Below, in pieces: positions 1-8,494 of a DNA stretch of 23,212 bases (position 1 is the stretch's first letter; every line of letters begins with the position of its first letter). The DNA comes from Gnetum montanum. Lineage: Eukaryota > Streptophyta > Gnetopsida > Gnetales > Gnetaceae. The notes under the pieces were generated by a model, which saw only the letters and a list, made by a program, of their open reading frames with translations, made no database searches and was not told the DNA's origin. A program made the translations under genes and the position numbers. Location of the stretch: the NCBI GenBank assembly GCA_015680685.1, contig MNCI01023729.1, positions 3,517-26,728 on the forward strand, given 5' to 3'.

Positions 1-703
1 TTTCAATCAGAAATTGTCAAGTCTTTTAAAGGTTCTGTTTGAATGAGATCATTGACATCTATTATCTACCCAAAATGGAGTCTCATACGTGGTAGTTTAC
101 GCAGCAATTTTTGGTATCATAGTAGGATTGTCTTGAAGATATTGCTTGTTTGAGCCTTGGAATTTTGAACAATTCGTAGATATTGAATTTGGGATAGCTT
201 TATTGCGAAGTGTTTACTCGTGTCATTTTACCTTGTTTAAATATTTGAGGTCCACACAAATCTACTTTCTTTTCTTTAATGTTTATTTCCATCGAATCTT
301 GCTCTATTTCTAGTTTTCTTGTGGAACTATCTCTTTCTCTGGGGAAAATTAGGAGTAGATTGCGGAGTTGTGCTCAAATTTTTTTGCAAAATTTTATTTG
401 TTACAAGTAGGTATTATAAGGACCGCGTAGACTAGGCAGTTGAACAAAATAGGAAATTTTCAACAACTCACAGTACTTGGCAAAGTTGGCTGAATCTCTT
501 TAAAGTAAGTCATTTGTAGTTTACATACAACGCAATCGTTAAATTTCTCACAACCGCACGCCGCAACAGCACACACACATACTCACATTAACTACTGAGT
601 TTATTTGAAGGTATCTGGGCCTTGGTGTTGCCAGAGACCAGTAGGCACCTAAATCCTGTTCGAGGACACTCATTGGCAGTCGCATCCCAAACGGTCGCCA
701 ACA
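1..703. other. Unassigned sequence with possible LTR end at 703
   Basis: No gene is recognisable on either strand. Homology to the gag of the 7650-17597 element stops abruptly at about 703/704. The bases just left of this break end in CAACA (699-703), and a TGTTG stands at 626-630; plant LTRs commonly end TGTTG...CAACA. Positions 540-703 are richer in G+C and keep more CpG than the gag to the right, which would suit a younger insert. A TGGTATCATAG motif near 112-122 resembles a tRNA-iMet primer site, but no LTR boundary can be seen beside it. The reading frame of the neighbouring gag stays open by chance down to 548. Confidence 0.35.
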
Positions 704-2650
704 CTTACCTTGTGGATAAGGTAACCTTCGGGGTGTCTGCCGTTGGTTGAGTCTTGGATTGAGCACATACACCCCAGAATCCTGTAGATGTGAGATGATG
801 GGGCAACATCCCTTAGGATGGTCATAATGGTAGATCTCACATCCACCGTCATCATCAGAATTAGAATCCTCGGCCACATCGGAGTTAGTGATTTTTTCCT
901 TACCCTTGTTATGTGCAGGGCCTAAATCTCTCCACTTTTTCTTACCTTTGTCACTACTTTGTTCTACCTTAGACTCTTCTACAATTTTCAAGAATATTTC
1001 AATTCTTGAGTCCAAGGAATCCCAGATTTGGTCTACTTTGGCCGGTACCTTGGTTGTTAACTTTTGGATCAGCAAAGTTTTCCGATTCACCAACTATTTG
1101 ATTGGTGACTCATCCTCTTCATCACAAAATTTCACTCCCTTCTTTCGAGGGGAGGGATCATGGTTATACTCTTCCACACTTTCCCTTTTTCGTAGCTCAC
1201 CTTCTTCGTTTGCTACTTGCTCCAACAAGCTACGTACTTCATGGGCTCTAAGTTGTGAGAGTCTCCCTTGGGCATAAGTCCCAAGGGTTCTTCTAGTTTC
1301 ATTCCTTAGCCCATCCACGATGTGGCGAAGTTGATCCCACTGAGTGTACCCATGGCCTGGGCAATGATGTAACAATGTGTAATAGTGGGACATGGTAGCA
1401 TCCAAGGGTTCATGTGTACCTTGCTTCCATCCTGGGATCTGCTTATGCAAATTGGACACTCTGGAGTACATTTGATACTTTTCATTGAATAGTTCTAGCA
1501 CCGTACTCCACCTCCTGATGGTTTCTGGTTCTAAGGATCGATACTAGCTCTCTGCTTCTTTGGTGAGTGTCTTTGGAAACAACTTAAGTTTCTGCCACTC
1601 ATTTTCTAAATTCTCCAAGGCACAGGCATTGTGGAATGCCTGTAAATGATTTTGCGGATCAGCATTGTATCCCCCTTCAAACCATGGGATGTTGTTCATG
1701 TCTAATTGTTTGATCTAGCTATCCTTTAAATGCCTTGTGGAAATCCTAACTACCTCCATTATGTCAAGCATACTTTGGGTTGTGAGTAGGGGCTCATCAT
1801 GATCATCTCTTTCATGACACCTATGATGTCTGTGTTGTTCCCTACTCTCCCTACGTCCTTGCCCTTTTTCTCTCTCTCGACTTTCCTGTCAAGGTTTTTC
1901 ATCCTTTTTACTTTTATCCTCACCTTTATGTTCATGGTGGCTGCACCCAGATGTGGAAGGAGAGGGTGAGTGATGTGAAGAAGGGGAAGAAGAAGGGGAA
2001 CCATCGTCATGATGATGTTTCTTGCCTTCTCTTCGGCTGCTATGGCCCGGATCTTGGTGACGATCCAAGTGCCCGTCCTTAGCATGAGTGGTTGTTTCCT
2101 CTGTGAACAGTTGGTGTTCACGAGCATCAAAAACAAGAATATGTATCGTTGATCATAGGTTCTGATACGCAGCCTCCTCACCATCGTTAGGAGGGGGAAC
2201 ATCTTTTGTTAAAGAGCCTGTGATAAAGGGTTCCTCGTCTCCTATTTCGCTAAGGACGTGCAGGGATTTGCCCTTCAAAAAACCATGTTGACTCTCCTAC
2301 CTTAAATCTCTCATACATTGGGCATCAGTGGCATAATAATCCCTCATGTCAAAATCTTCCGCAACTTATTCCGCGAAATGCTCTTACATGCCAATCTGTA
2401 CCAAGGCACGGAAAAGCATGTGAGAGATTGATTGATCTGGGGGTAACATGATGTTACCTTGCAAATCTCTCCACTGAAGTTGTTCTTCCTAATGGAGAAC
2501 AAAAGTAAAATTAGGAATATACTCATTGGGATGAGTATATGTCATCCTATATTGTTTAGGACTTGGCTTATTTTGGCTATGCATTTTATCTTGCCAACTA
2601 TCTTGTGTGTGGTCCTTAGGTGGTGAGTTGCTCTTATGAGAAGAAGGCAT
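704..2650 (-). pseudogene. gag: Ty3/gypsy gag, single frame with nine stops, 3'-truncated
   Basis: Gag is the structural protein of the retrotransposon particle. The start is the ATG at 2650-2648, about 120 bases inside the primer site. The protein opens MPSSHKSNSPP, then has a conserved block around EYIPNFTF (2540-2450), a His/Ser/Arg-rich basic stretch (about 2070-1760), and a retrotransposon gag domain beginning WFEGGYNADPQNHLQAFH (about 1690-1630) and running to about 1160. A zinc-knuckle-like motif (CEIYHYDHPKGCC, about 845-800) has C-X2-(Y for C)-X3-H-X4-C spacing. All of this stays in one frame, broken by stops at 2489, 2384, 2366, 2297, 2153, 1889, 1715, 1544 and 1094. The stop at 1544 replaces a Trp expected before YRSLEPE. 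The gag in 14660-16635 is homologous. Homology ends at about 704, so the rest of this element is missing or displaced. Confidence 0.88.
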
Positions 2651-2771
2651 TTTTATCAGTGTTCTAAATTCACTGTTATATAATTTTTATTTGATTAACC
2701 CAAAGGTTTGTTAAGGCTCACAACAATGTGAGTGATATCCCTTATGTTCTATTCGGCGCACAAACACTTAG

Positions 2772-2789
2772 TCCCCGGCAACAACACGA
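2772..2789 (-). other. Primer-binding site, tRNA-Asp type
   Basis: On the minus strand this 18-mer ends GTTGCCGGGGA and matches 14 of 18 bases of the tRNA-Asp primer site used by Athila-type plant elements (TGGCGCCGTTGCCGGGGA). Three of the four mismatches are C-to-T. One base separates it from the LTR, so the LTR at 2791-3743 is a 5' LTR on the minus strand. Confidence 0.82.
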
Positions 2790-3213
2790 ATGATGAGTGG
2801 TGAGGTACCCCTACACTCAACCATATGAAACGAGCATAGCACGCACGATCCGGTCGAAATTCATAGACTAAATGCCTAAACGCCCCATGGAACACTTGGG
2901 GTTAATCATTCGTTAGCTTCCCAGACTTACTTGTTGTTGTCATGGTGTATGGTTAAGTAAGTCCAAGGTATATGATTTTTTTGGGTTTTTATGGTTTTAT
3001 GTCTTCTACGCTAAGAGCAAAGGGTTGAGAAACTAACTAACTCTAACTAATGTCCTAAGTCTAAATTAACTAGTGTCAGCATCCGTTCCCACTTACCATA
3101 CACACCCTGAACTATGCAACTGTGGCTACCAAACGCTAATCGTTACTGGGATCACCACACGTAACGCACGTGCTCGAAGTGGTCATACTGAGGCACCTAA
3201 CTAGCCTAAGTGT

Positions 3214-3389
3214 GATGAGCACCCGATTCCTTGACTAGCCATACACATCCGTAGATGCTCATAATCAAGTCGTACTCATCCCACATTCTAGGAGATAAGG
3301 GGGAGAGAATCTAATCATGATGAGTAGTTGATTCCTTGGTTAGCCGTACACATTCGTCAATGCTTGTAACCAAGTCATACTCATGCCAT
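3214..3389. repeat. Two tandem units, period 105, inside LTR A
   Basis: A 71-bp stretch at 3214-3284 (opening GATGAGCACCCGATTCCTTG) recurs at 3319-3389 (opening GATGAGTAGTTGATTCCTTG), with shared TAGCC, TACACAT and CTCAT blocks. The LTR at 22687 has a related unit at 23111 and another starting near 23196. The LTRs of the central element and the plus-strand LTR lack it. Confidence 0.75.
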
Positions 3390-3635
3390 GCTAACAACAG
3401 GTAAGAAATAACATGTAATAAAACCTATCCATGTACTGCAAGGTCTATCCACAAAGCTCGTCTTTATTGTTGTACACAACTTTCGTTCAGGTACAAAGCT
3501 ACTCGAATAAAGAACCATTCACTTGGGGTACTCCTACTGCAGGCACATGGAAAATATTCTATCTCTGGGGTGATCAATTTGCTAGAGCTTTGCTACTTCT
3601 AGCCTAGGATGGAAAATGAGGGGAGTGCCGCCTCT

Positions 3636-3643
3636 TATTTATA
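3636..3643 (-). promoter_or_regulatory. TATA box of LTR A
   Basis: TATAAATA on the minus strand, followed by the block AAGAGG that is conserved in all four complete LTRs here. It lies 100 bp from the 5' end of the LTR and 19 bp from the nearest unit of the GATATC array. Transcription toward the gag would be expected to start roughly 25-35 bp downstream. Confidence 0.8.
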
Positions 3644-3661
3644 GATTTGGCAGTGGACCAC

Positions 3662-3743
3662 GATATTACATACGTGATATCGTAGGGGATGACGCGATAT
3701 CGTGTACACGATATCGCGGTGCATGCGATATCGCGTCTCATCA
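3662..3743. repeat. GATATC palindrome array in U3 of LTR A
   Basis: Five units begin at 3662 (GATATT), 3676, 3696, 3710 and 3727 (all GATATC), with steps of 14, 20, 14 and 17 bp. Positions 3693-3718 form a perfect 26-bp palindrome centred on GTAC. The same organisation occurs in the other LTRs. Confidence 0.88.
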
Positions 3744-5404
3744 CAAAGCATTTGCTAAATTCAATTGAAAGGTTGAAGGTGCATTAAAGCTAGTAAAGAG
3801 GTAATCATAGGAATTAGTTGCATTAGAAAAATAGGAGATTCCATGAATTCAAGTACATAAATAGAGCTTGCAGTAGGATTAGAGGAGTTAATTGTGTAAG
3901 ATATGGAATTAGAAGGTGATAAGCTAATAATGCATAACAAAGCGTTTAAACATTAAGAGAAAATTGATAATTATCAAAACCATATGAAAAATCTTACTCT
4001 AGAATAAAATGATTTAATAGGGACATTAAACATGAAGATAAAGTAGTTTCATGCCATGGTGAGTGATTTACAAGAACAAATGGTTACTAATAGTTTCTTA
4101 GTTCATTATGTAGAGTTCATAAGATTTTCTTTAAGCAAGGGCTATGAACTAAAGTTTGGTTTCACCATGATGTCATTGTCACTCTTAACTATCTTTAATG
4201 AGTTTCGAGTAGAATTTTAGAATAATTTTGCTAAATATGAAATAAGAAAACAACCTAAGGATGTTCCATCACTACCTTCAAATGCTCATGTGGTTCTAGA
4301 AGAATCCACAATGAAGAATTCAACTACTAAAACATAGGAGTCATCAATCAATATTTTTGATAATCTAATGAGTGTAAATATAGACTCTTTCATTGATTGA
4401 TGATCTCTATTACTTTTTTTTCTTAATCCATTTCTAATCTCTCTCATTTGATAGTGAAGTTAATTAATTTTCATTTGCTATGACAACATATATTCCTTTT
4501 TTGTATTTTAAAAATTAATTATGTTGTAATATATTTTGAAAGACATATTTACCCCTAAGGACACTAGTCATTCCTTTTTGAATTTAATAATTATTTAATA
4601 ATGATTAAAATAAGTTCCAACATTTATTTTGAAAAGAAATAGTACTTAACATCATATTTTATTAACCATTACTTATTTTATTAGTTAGAGATTATTTTGG
4701 TAATTTTTAGTGCTCACAATGCTCCCTTTTGAAATGCAATTTTATCACAAAATTCCACTCAAGGTAATTAATTCATACCATTCATTATGTTTATGAATTT
4801 TTAATTTTTGTAAGTTTTATGGAGACTAGTTAAAATGTAGAAATCTTTTATACTTCATCTATTTAAAGTCATGGAGATGGCTATAGATAGTATAGTTAAA
4901 TATTATTAACTTCATGTTAAGCTGGAGGGATGATATTATAGATTTGATTTGTTCTAGTAAGCTTAAGATGCTAGTTTATGTCTATATGTAGTTACACCAT
5001 AAACTTTACTGTACATCATCATAATGTACAACACTATCTAGAGTATCTTATAATATGTATTAAGTTGGTTATGATTAATCAATTTTATCAACTAATAATA
5101 ACTAATTATTTTGTTCTTCCTTCATTAGACTTGATTGTTCCATTATAACTATATAGGTGATGATTCTAGTCTAATAAAAACATGTTGAACAATAACAATT
5201 TACAATACTAAGTGAAGCACAATATTCATAATAGTGTTCCTTGGCTACCTTATTCTTCTTTGTTGCTAGTTAGTTATGTTCTTGTATTCAACATGTATGA
5301 CACTATGGACTTCACTTATGTATGTGGTGCATGCTTATTTCAATCACAATACTCATCAAATTATTTTTATTATATCTTAGTCCTAGTTAATAATATTACA
5401 AAAC
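3744..5404. other. A+T-rich sequence, no recognised gene
   Basis: Most of this stretch is A+T-rich with stops in all frames. One part stands out: on the plus strand, an ATG at 4056 opens a frame running to about 4338 with a single TAG (about 4218). It includes LVHYVEFIRFSLSKGYELKF and KQPKDVPSLPSNAHVVLEES. This is unusually open for such A+T-rich DNA and may be a remnant of a gag or other element protein, but I do not recognise it. The 65-codon frame at 5212-5409 has no support beyond being open. Confidence 0.4.
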
Positions 5405-6620
5405 TTTAATAATAATCCTTTTCAAAGGTAAAACATTAAAGAATACTTTATCACTAATACTAAACTTTAATACTTGTTTCTTGTTGTTGGCGTACTTTGT
5501 ATATCTATTTTAAAATTCTTGCAATCTACCTCTAAAAATATTAATCTATTTTATAGCTTCATTGATGATATCTATTATAGTCCTCCATCTATCCTTTATG
5601 GAATCCTAACAAACAGGTGAATGATAAGATCTACCATACAACACTTCATAAGATAGTACTTTCAAGCTAGCATAATAACTATTTTTATAAGAAACTTTTA
5701 CCACTGGAAGAACTTTTTTGCAACTATTTTTGTAGTCCAAAGGATGATATGCTGAGTTAAGATTTAGTGTAGTGCCTAGAATCTTCTAAAAAGACTATCA
5801 AAACATGGAACTAAACATAAACTCTCCATCTAATATAATGTTAATTAGAATTCCATGCAATTTGATAATCTTTAATAAAAATGACTAAAACATCTTTTTA
5901 GCACTAGTTGTTACTTTTGTATCTAAGATATGGTGTAAACTTAAGATCTCTATTTAATATAATGTTACTTAGAACTCTATGCAAATGGATAATCTCTAAT
6001 AAAAACAACTAAGCCATCTTTTGAGGAGTAGTCATTACTTTAATAGCAAAGAAATGGTAATATTTGGATAAAAGATCTATGACCATAAGGATAGAATCTT
6101 TCTCTCTCTAGTATGATCTAATCTAGCAATGAAGTCCATGTCCATGGTTTTCCATTTCCACATTGAAATAATATATAAATGAAGATAAAAACTAGGCCTC
6201 TAATGCTCTACATTAATATACTAACACAACAATAACTTAGCTACATACTCACTAATATCTTTCCTTATGCTAGGCCACTAATACTATTTCTAAATATTAT
6301 GATACCTGTTATTATTATCAAGGTACATTTTATGTTGACTAAAGTTAGCCTCATTAAGAAGCTTCTATCTGACTAGAACCCATACATACATCTTATTCTT
6401 AAATCTCACCAAGCTAGAACTATCAATTGAAAACCATGAGTCTATTAAAGAAAGAGTTATAATCTTCTCCTAACATCAAGAATCTTAAATCCATTAAAAT
6501 ATTAGATCATCCTTAAAACTAATTCAAATAGTAGGACTGTAAAATTTTCTAGCTATTCATGACCTTTACCTAGATGATATTGTATTGTGAAGTTAAAATA
6601 TGTCAAAAACTCTATCCATC
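5405..6620 (-). pseudogene. Chromovirus-type pol remnant: integrase, copy 1
   Basis: Integrase inserts retrotransposon DNA into the chromosome. Read on the minus strand in shifting frames, the order is right for plant chromovirus integrases. First comes a linker with LVRFKNKMYV (about 6420), then the zinc-binding region ending WPSIRKDISEYVAKLLLC (about 6270-6210). Next are the core start KWKTMDMDF (about 6150), the region before the second catalytic Asp (duplicated, 5813-6060), LGTTLNLNSAYHP (about 5780-5740), YEVLYGRSYHSPVC (about 5640) and QVLKFSISDKVFFNV (about 5460). Many stops and frameshifts make it dead. Gag, protease, RT and the far C-terminus are absent. It differs from the central element's integrase and matches the remnant at 21085-22190. 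Confidence 0.8.
5813..6060. repeat. Tandem duplication (~124 bp) inside the integrase remnant
   Basis: The segment starting TAAACATAAACTCTCCATCT at 5813 is repeated from about 5937 (TAAACTTAAGATCTCTATTT). Both contain ATATAATGTTA, a short variant of TAGAA(T/C)TC(C/T)ATGCAA, and AATAAAAA(T/C)(G/A)ACTAA, in the same order. It duplicates the coding segment between the first and second catalytic Asp. The two units have since diverged. Confidence 0.72.
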
Positions 6621-6689
6621 ACCTCTATTTCATGTTCAACTAATGAAAGGCTAGCACAAGATCATCTAAAATAAATGTGAAAAAAATTT

Positions 6690-7115
6690 AAAACTACAAA
6701 CAAAAATATTAAATATTAATTTATGCAAATAAAAAAGTAACCAAAAGAAAGCATACAATAAACCAAAGTAGTATCCCATGTGCTAATGAACCATCTAGTG
6801 CTCAACACTTGCTAACTCAAAACTCCAAAAAAAGGTTTTAATGCACATATGTTAAATTAAATGAAATTTTAAAATAAAAAATGTAAAGAATCAAAATAAA
6901 AAAACTAAAAATTATTAAAAAAAAAATTAAAAAGAAAAAAAATAAAAAATAAAATACATTAAAAATAAATATAACAAGGCATATAGTTCAAACCATAAAA
7001 GCATAGTCAACAAAAGAAAAAGGCTACTATAGCATAAGACATAAGATAGTAATAAGACATAAGGGTTCAAATCATAAAAATACCAAGCGATAGAAGGTAT
7101 CTAAGGTTGGGGTAT
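6690..7115. repeat. A+T-rich repeat shared with 20690-21080 (copy 1)
   Basis: Colinear with 20690-21080 in the same orientation. Shared blocks include CCCATGTGCTAATGAA, AACAAAAGAAAAAG and ATAAGGGTTCAAATCA. At the right-hand copy the repeat lies just downstream of the chromovirus pol end, as expected for 3' UTR or LTR. Here it lies upstream of integrase. I infer it is part of that chromovirus's LTR or flanking non-coding region. Confidence 0.55.
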
Positions 7116-7127
7116 TACTTAATCCAA

Positions 7128-7300
7128 TTAATCAAGAATCTAGTATTTAATGAATGAATGAAGTGCATTGATATTGCTATACACTATATTCATTATGTCT
7201 TTAGTGAAGCATTTATCTCTTATGTTAACATCAATATCAATAACTAGCATGCTGATGCTTTTACTAAATTATTCAATGTTAAACTTTTAAGAATTTAAAA
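7128..7300 (+). pseudogene. Ty1/copia RNase H C-terminal fragment
   Basis: RNase H removes the RNA strand during reverse transcription and is the last domain of copia pol. In one frame from 7128 the sequence reads LIKNLVFNE, a stop, then KCIDIAIHYIHYVFSEAF, another stop after NININN, and HADAFTKLFNVKL. This is the usual copia ending (NPVFH..KHI, ADxxTK). It is followed at the right distance by a purine run and a candidate 3' LTR start. The upstream copia domains are missing, replaced by the chromovirus-related repeat. Plus orientation sets it apart from the minus-strand gypsy elements around it. Confidence 0.82.
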
Positions 7301-7350
7301 GTTTTTCATTAAATTTTCAATCTTTATAATAAAACCTCATGTTTCATTTC

Positions 7351-7649
7351 ATGGAGGATGTTAAAGATATTTAAACTCTTTATTTCAATTTTCAAGTTTT
7401 ATTTTTTATCATATTATTATTAATAATATGAATTTTTTACATCATCGTAGCATGGTACTATTACAATGGTGGAATAATTAGTTAAAACAAACTAATTAAC
7501 ATTGTTTAAGTTATGTATAATTAATATTTTGAAAAAAATAGATGAAGAAAAATAATTATTAATAGAGAAAAAGGTCTCAATCCTAACAACATTTATATCA
7601 CTTTTTCAACATTCATGCTTAAACATAAAATAGTAAAAGAATTCAAGAT
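7351..7649 (+). repeat. Polypurine tract and probable copia 3' LTR, interrupted by the gypsy insertion
   Basis: ATGGAGGA (7351-7358) is a copia-style polypurine tract. The candidate LTR starts TGTTAAAGATATTT at 7359, just after the end of copia pol. It has no partner in the window. The central gypsy element inserted at 7649, so any remaining LTR or flank would resume at 17603. I cannot place the LTR's 3' end: it could end before 7649 (for example near CAACA at about 7612) or run past 17603. Confidence 0.5.
7645..7649. repeat. Target-site duplication AAGAT, left
   Basis: AAGAT directly precedes the LTR terminus TGATGAG at 7650 and matches the five bases after 17597. Five bases is the usual gypsy duplication length. 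Confidence 0.92.
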
Positions 7650-8375
7650 TGATGAGTGGCGAGGTATCCCTACAGTCAACCATAGGAATACGAGCATACA
7701 CGCAAGATTTGGTTGAATTCCAAGGACTAAGTGATTATGTGCCTTTATAGAACCTGGATGGCTTAGTCAATCATTGTCTTACCAATCTTACTTGTATGAC
7801 ATGATTGTATGGTTAAGTAAACTTGACGTATATGATTTTTATATATTTTTTATGTTTTATGTCTTAGTGCAACAAAGGAAGAAGTGAACTAATTAAGTAA
7901 CTAATTCAATTACTAGTCTACTATGCTCTAACTAGTCCTAACACCAGCATCCATTCCCACTTTCCATCCACATTTTGAACTAGTGCAACACTACTGGGAT
8001 TAGAAATGCTAATCGTTACTGGGTTACCAAGTGTTCCATGCATGCTTGAAGTGGTCATATTGAGTGTGCTTACTTGGGGGAGTTAACAAGGAGAGAAAGA
8101 GAACATTAGTTTACCAAGGAAATCATTAAATAAATATAAATAACATTAAATAAGTGATTTTAAACACTACAAGGTTTATCACAAAGTTCATCTTTATTTC
8201 CAGCCACAAGGTGTGCTCAAGTACACAATGCTCGAATAGATATCTGTTCTCTTTATGACTCCTACTGTGGGCACTCAGAAATGATTCTAACTCTAAGAAG
8301 GAAAAAATACAAGAGTTCAGGTAAGGTACTAAGACTAATGAACTAACTATTGTCAAACCAAGTGTGCCCACCTCT

Positions 8376-8383
8376 TATTTATA
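8376..8383 (-). promoter_or_regulatory. TATA box of 3' LTR
   Basis: TATAAATA on the minus strand followed by AAGAGG, 111 bp from the LTR's 5' end and 19 bp from the nearest palindrome unit (8402). Confidence 0.78.
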
Positions 8384-8401
8384 GGTGACAAGAAAGGCCC
8401 C

Positions 8402-8494
8402 AATATTGGATGTCCAATATCGCTTAAAAGGCTCTGATATCATGTACCCAATATTGTGGATGCGATATCGTGGCCCCGATATCATTGCCCATCA
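8402..8494. repeat. GATATC palindrome array, six units, 3' LTR
   Basis: Units start at 8402 (AATATT), 8416 (AATATC), 8436 (GATATC), 8450 (AATATT), 8464 and 8478 (GATATC). Steps are 14, 20, 14, 14 and 14 bp. Whole 14-bp units resemble each other, for example GATATCGTGGCCCC and GATATCATTGCCCA. Confidence 0.88.

Larger units (their letters stand above)
2791..3743 (-). repeat. 5' LTR of truncated gypsy element (LTR A)
   Basis: This 953-bp LTR is bounded by perfect 7-bp inverted termini TGATGAG and CTCATCA. It is homologous along its length to the LTRs at 7650-8494, 16772-17597, 18962-19758 (inverted) and 22687-23212. In element orientation it starts at 3743 with a GATATC array, then a TATA box about 100 bp in, then a long R-U5. 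It is longer than the central element's LTRs because it carries a duplicated segment of about 105 bp (3214-3389). No target duplication can be tested because the partner LTR is absent from the window. Confidence 0.9.
7650..8494 (-). repeat. 3' LTR of the central gypsy element
   Basis: An 845-bp LTR, colinear with 16772-17597. Its termini are TGATGAG and CCCATCA, so the second has one mismatch to the family's CTCATCA. It contains a TATA box (8376-8383) and six GATATC-type units at 8402, 8416, 8436, 8450, 8464 and 8478. It has one more 14-bp unit than its partner LTR. An 81-codon open frame at 8126-8371 has a partner in the other LTR but starts with GTG and looks like chance. Confidence 0.93.

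Noticed and set aside
703-711. Perfect 5' splice-site consensus AAGGTAAGT on the minus strand in gag
   Set aside because: AAGGTAA is shared with the other gag copy, where the following sequence differs; the full consensus is created at the homology break and is probably chance.
888-1277. Plus-strand frame of 129 codons over gag
   Set aside because: It lies opposite the well-supported minus-strand gag domain and has no recognisable features of its own.
1759-2202. 147-codon minus-strand frame
   Set aside because: It is an out-of-frame shadow of the low-complexity His/Ser/Arg-rich part of gag; the gag frame aligns with the second copy and this one does not.
5212-5409. 65-codon plus-strand frame
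   Set aside because: A+T-rich chance frame overlapping the end of the integrase remnant, with no motif.
6840-6960. A-rich stretch as a LINE or SINE poly(A) tail
   Set aside because: It lies inside a longer repeat shared with 20690-21080 and no retroposon coding or duplication flanks it.
8126-8371. 81-codon minus-strand frame in the 3' LTR with a matching frame at 17243-17488 in the 5' LTR
   Set aside because: The match follows from LTR duplication. The 3' LTR copy opens with GTG, the protein differs at about 15 of 81 residues, more than expected from the DNA divergence under selection, and I found no counterpart when I looked at LTR A.
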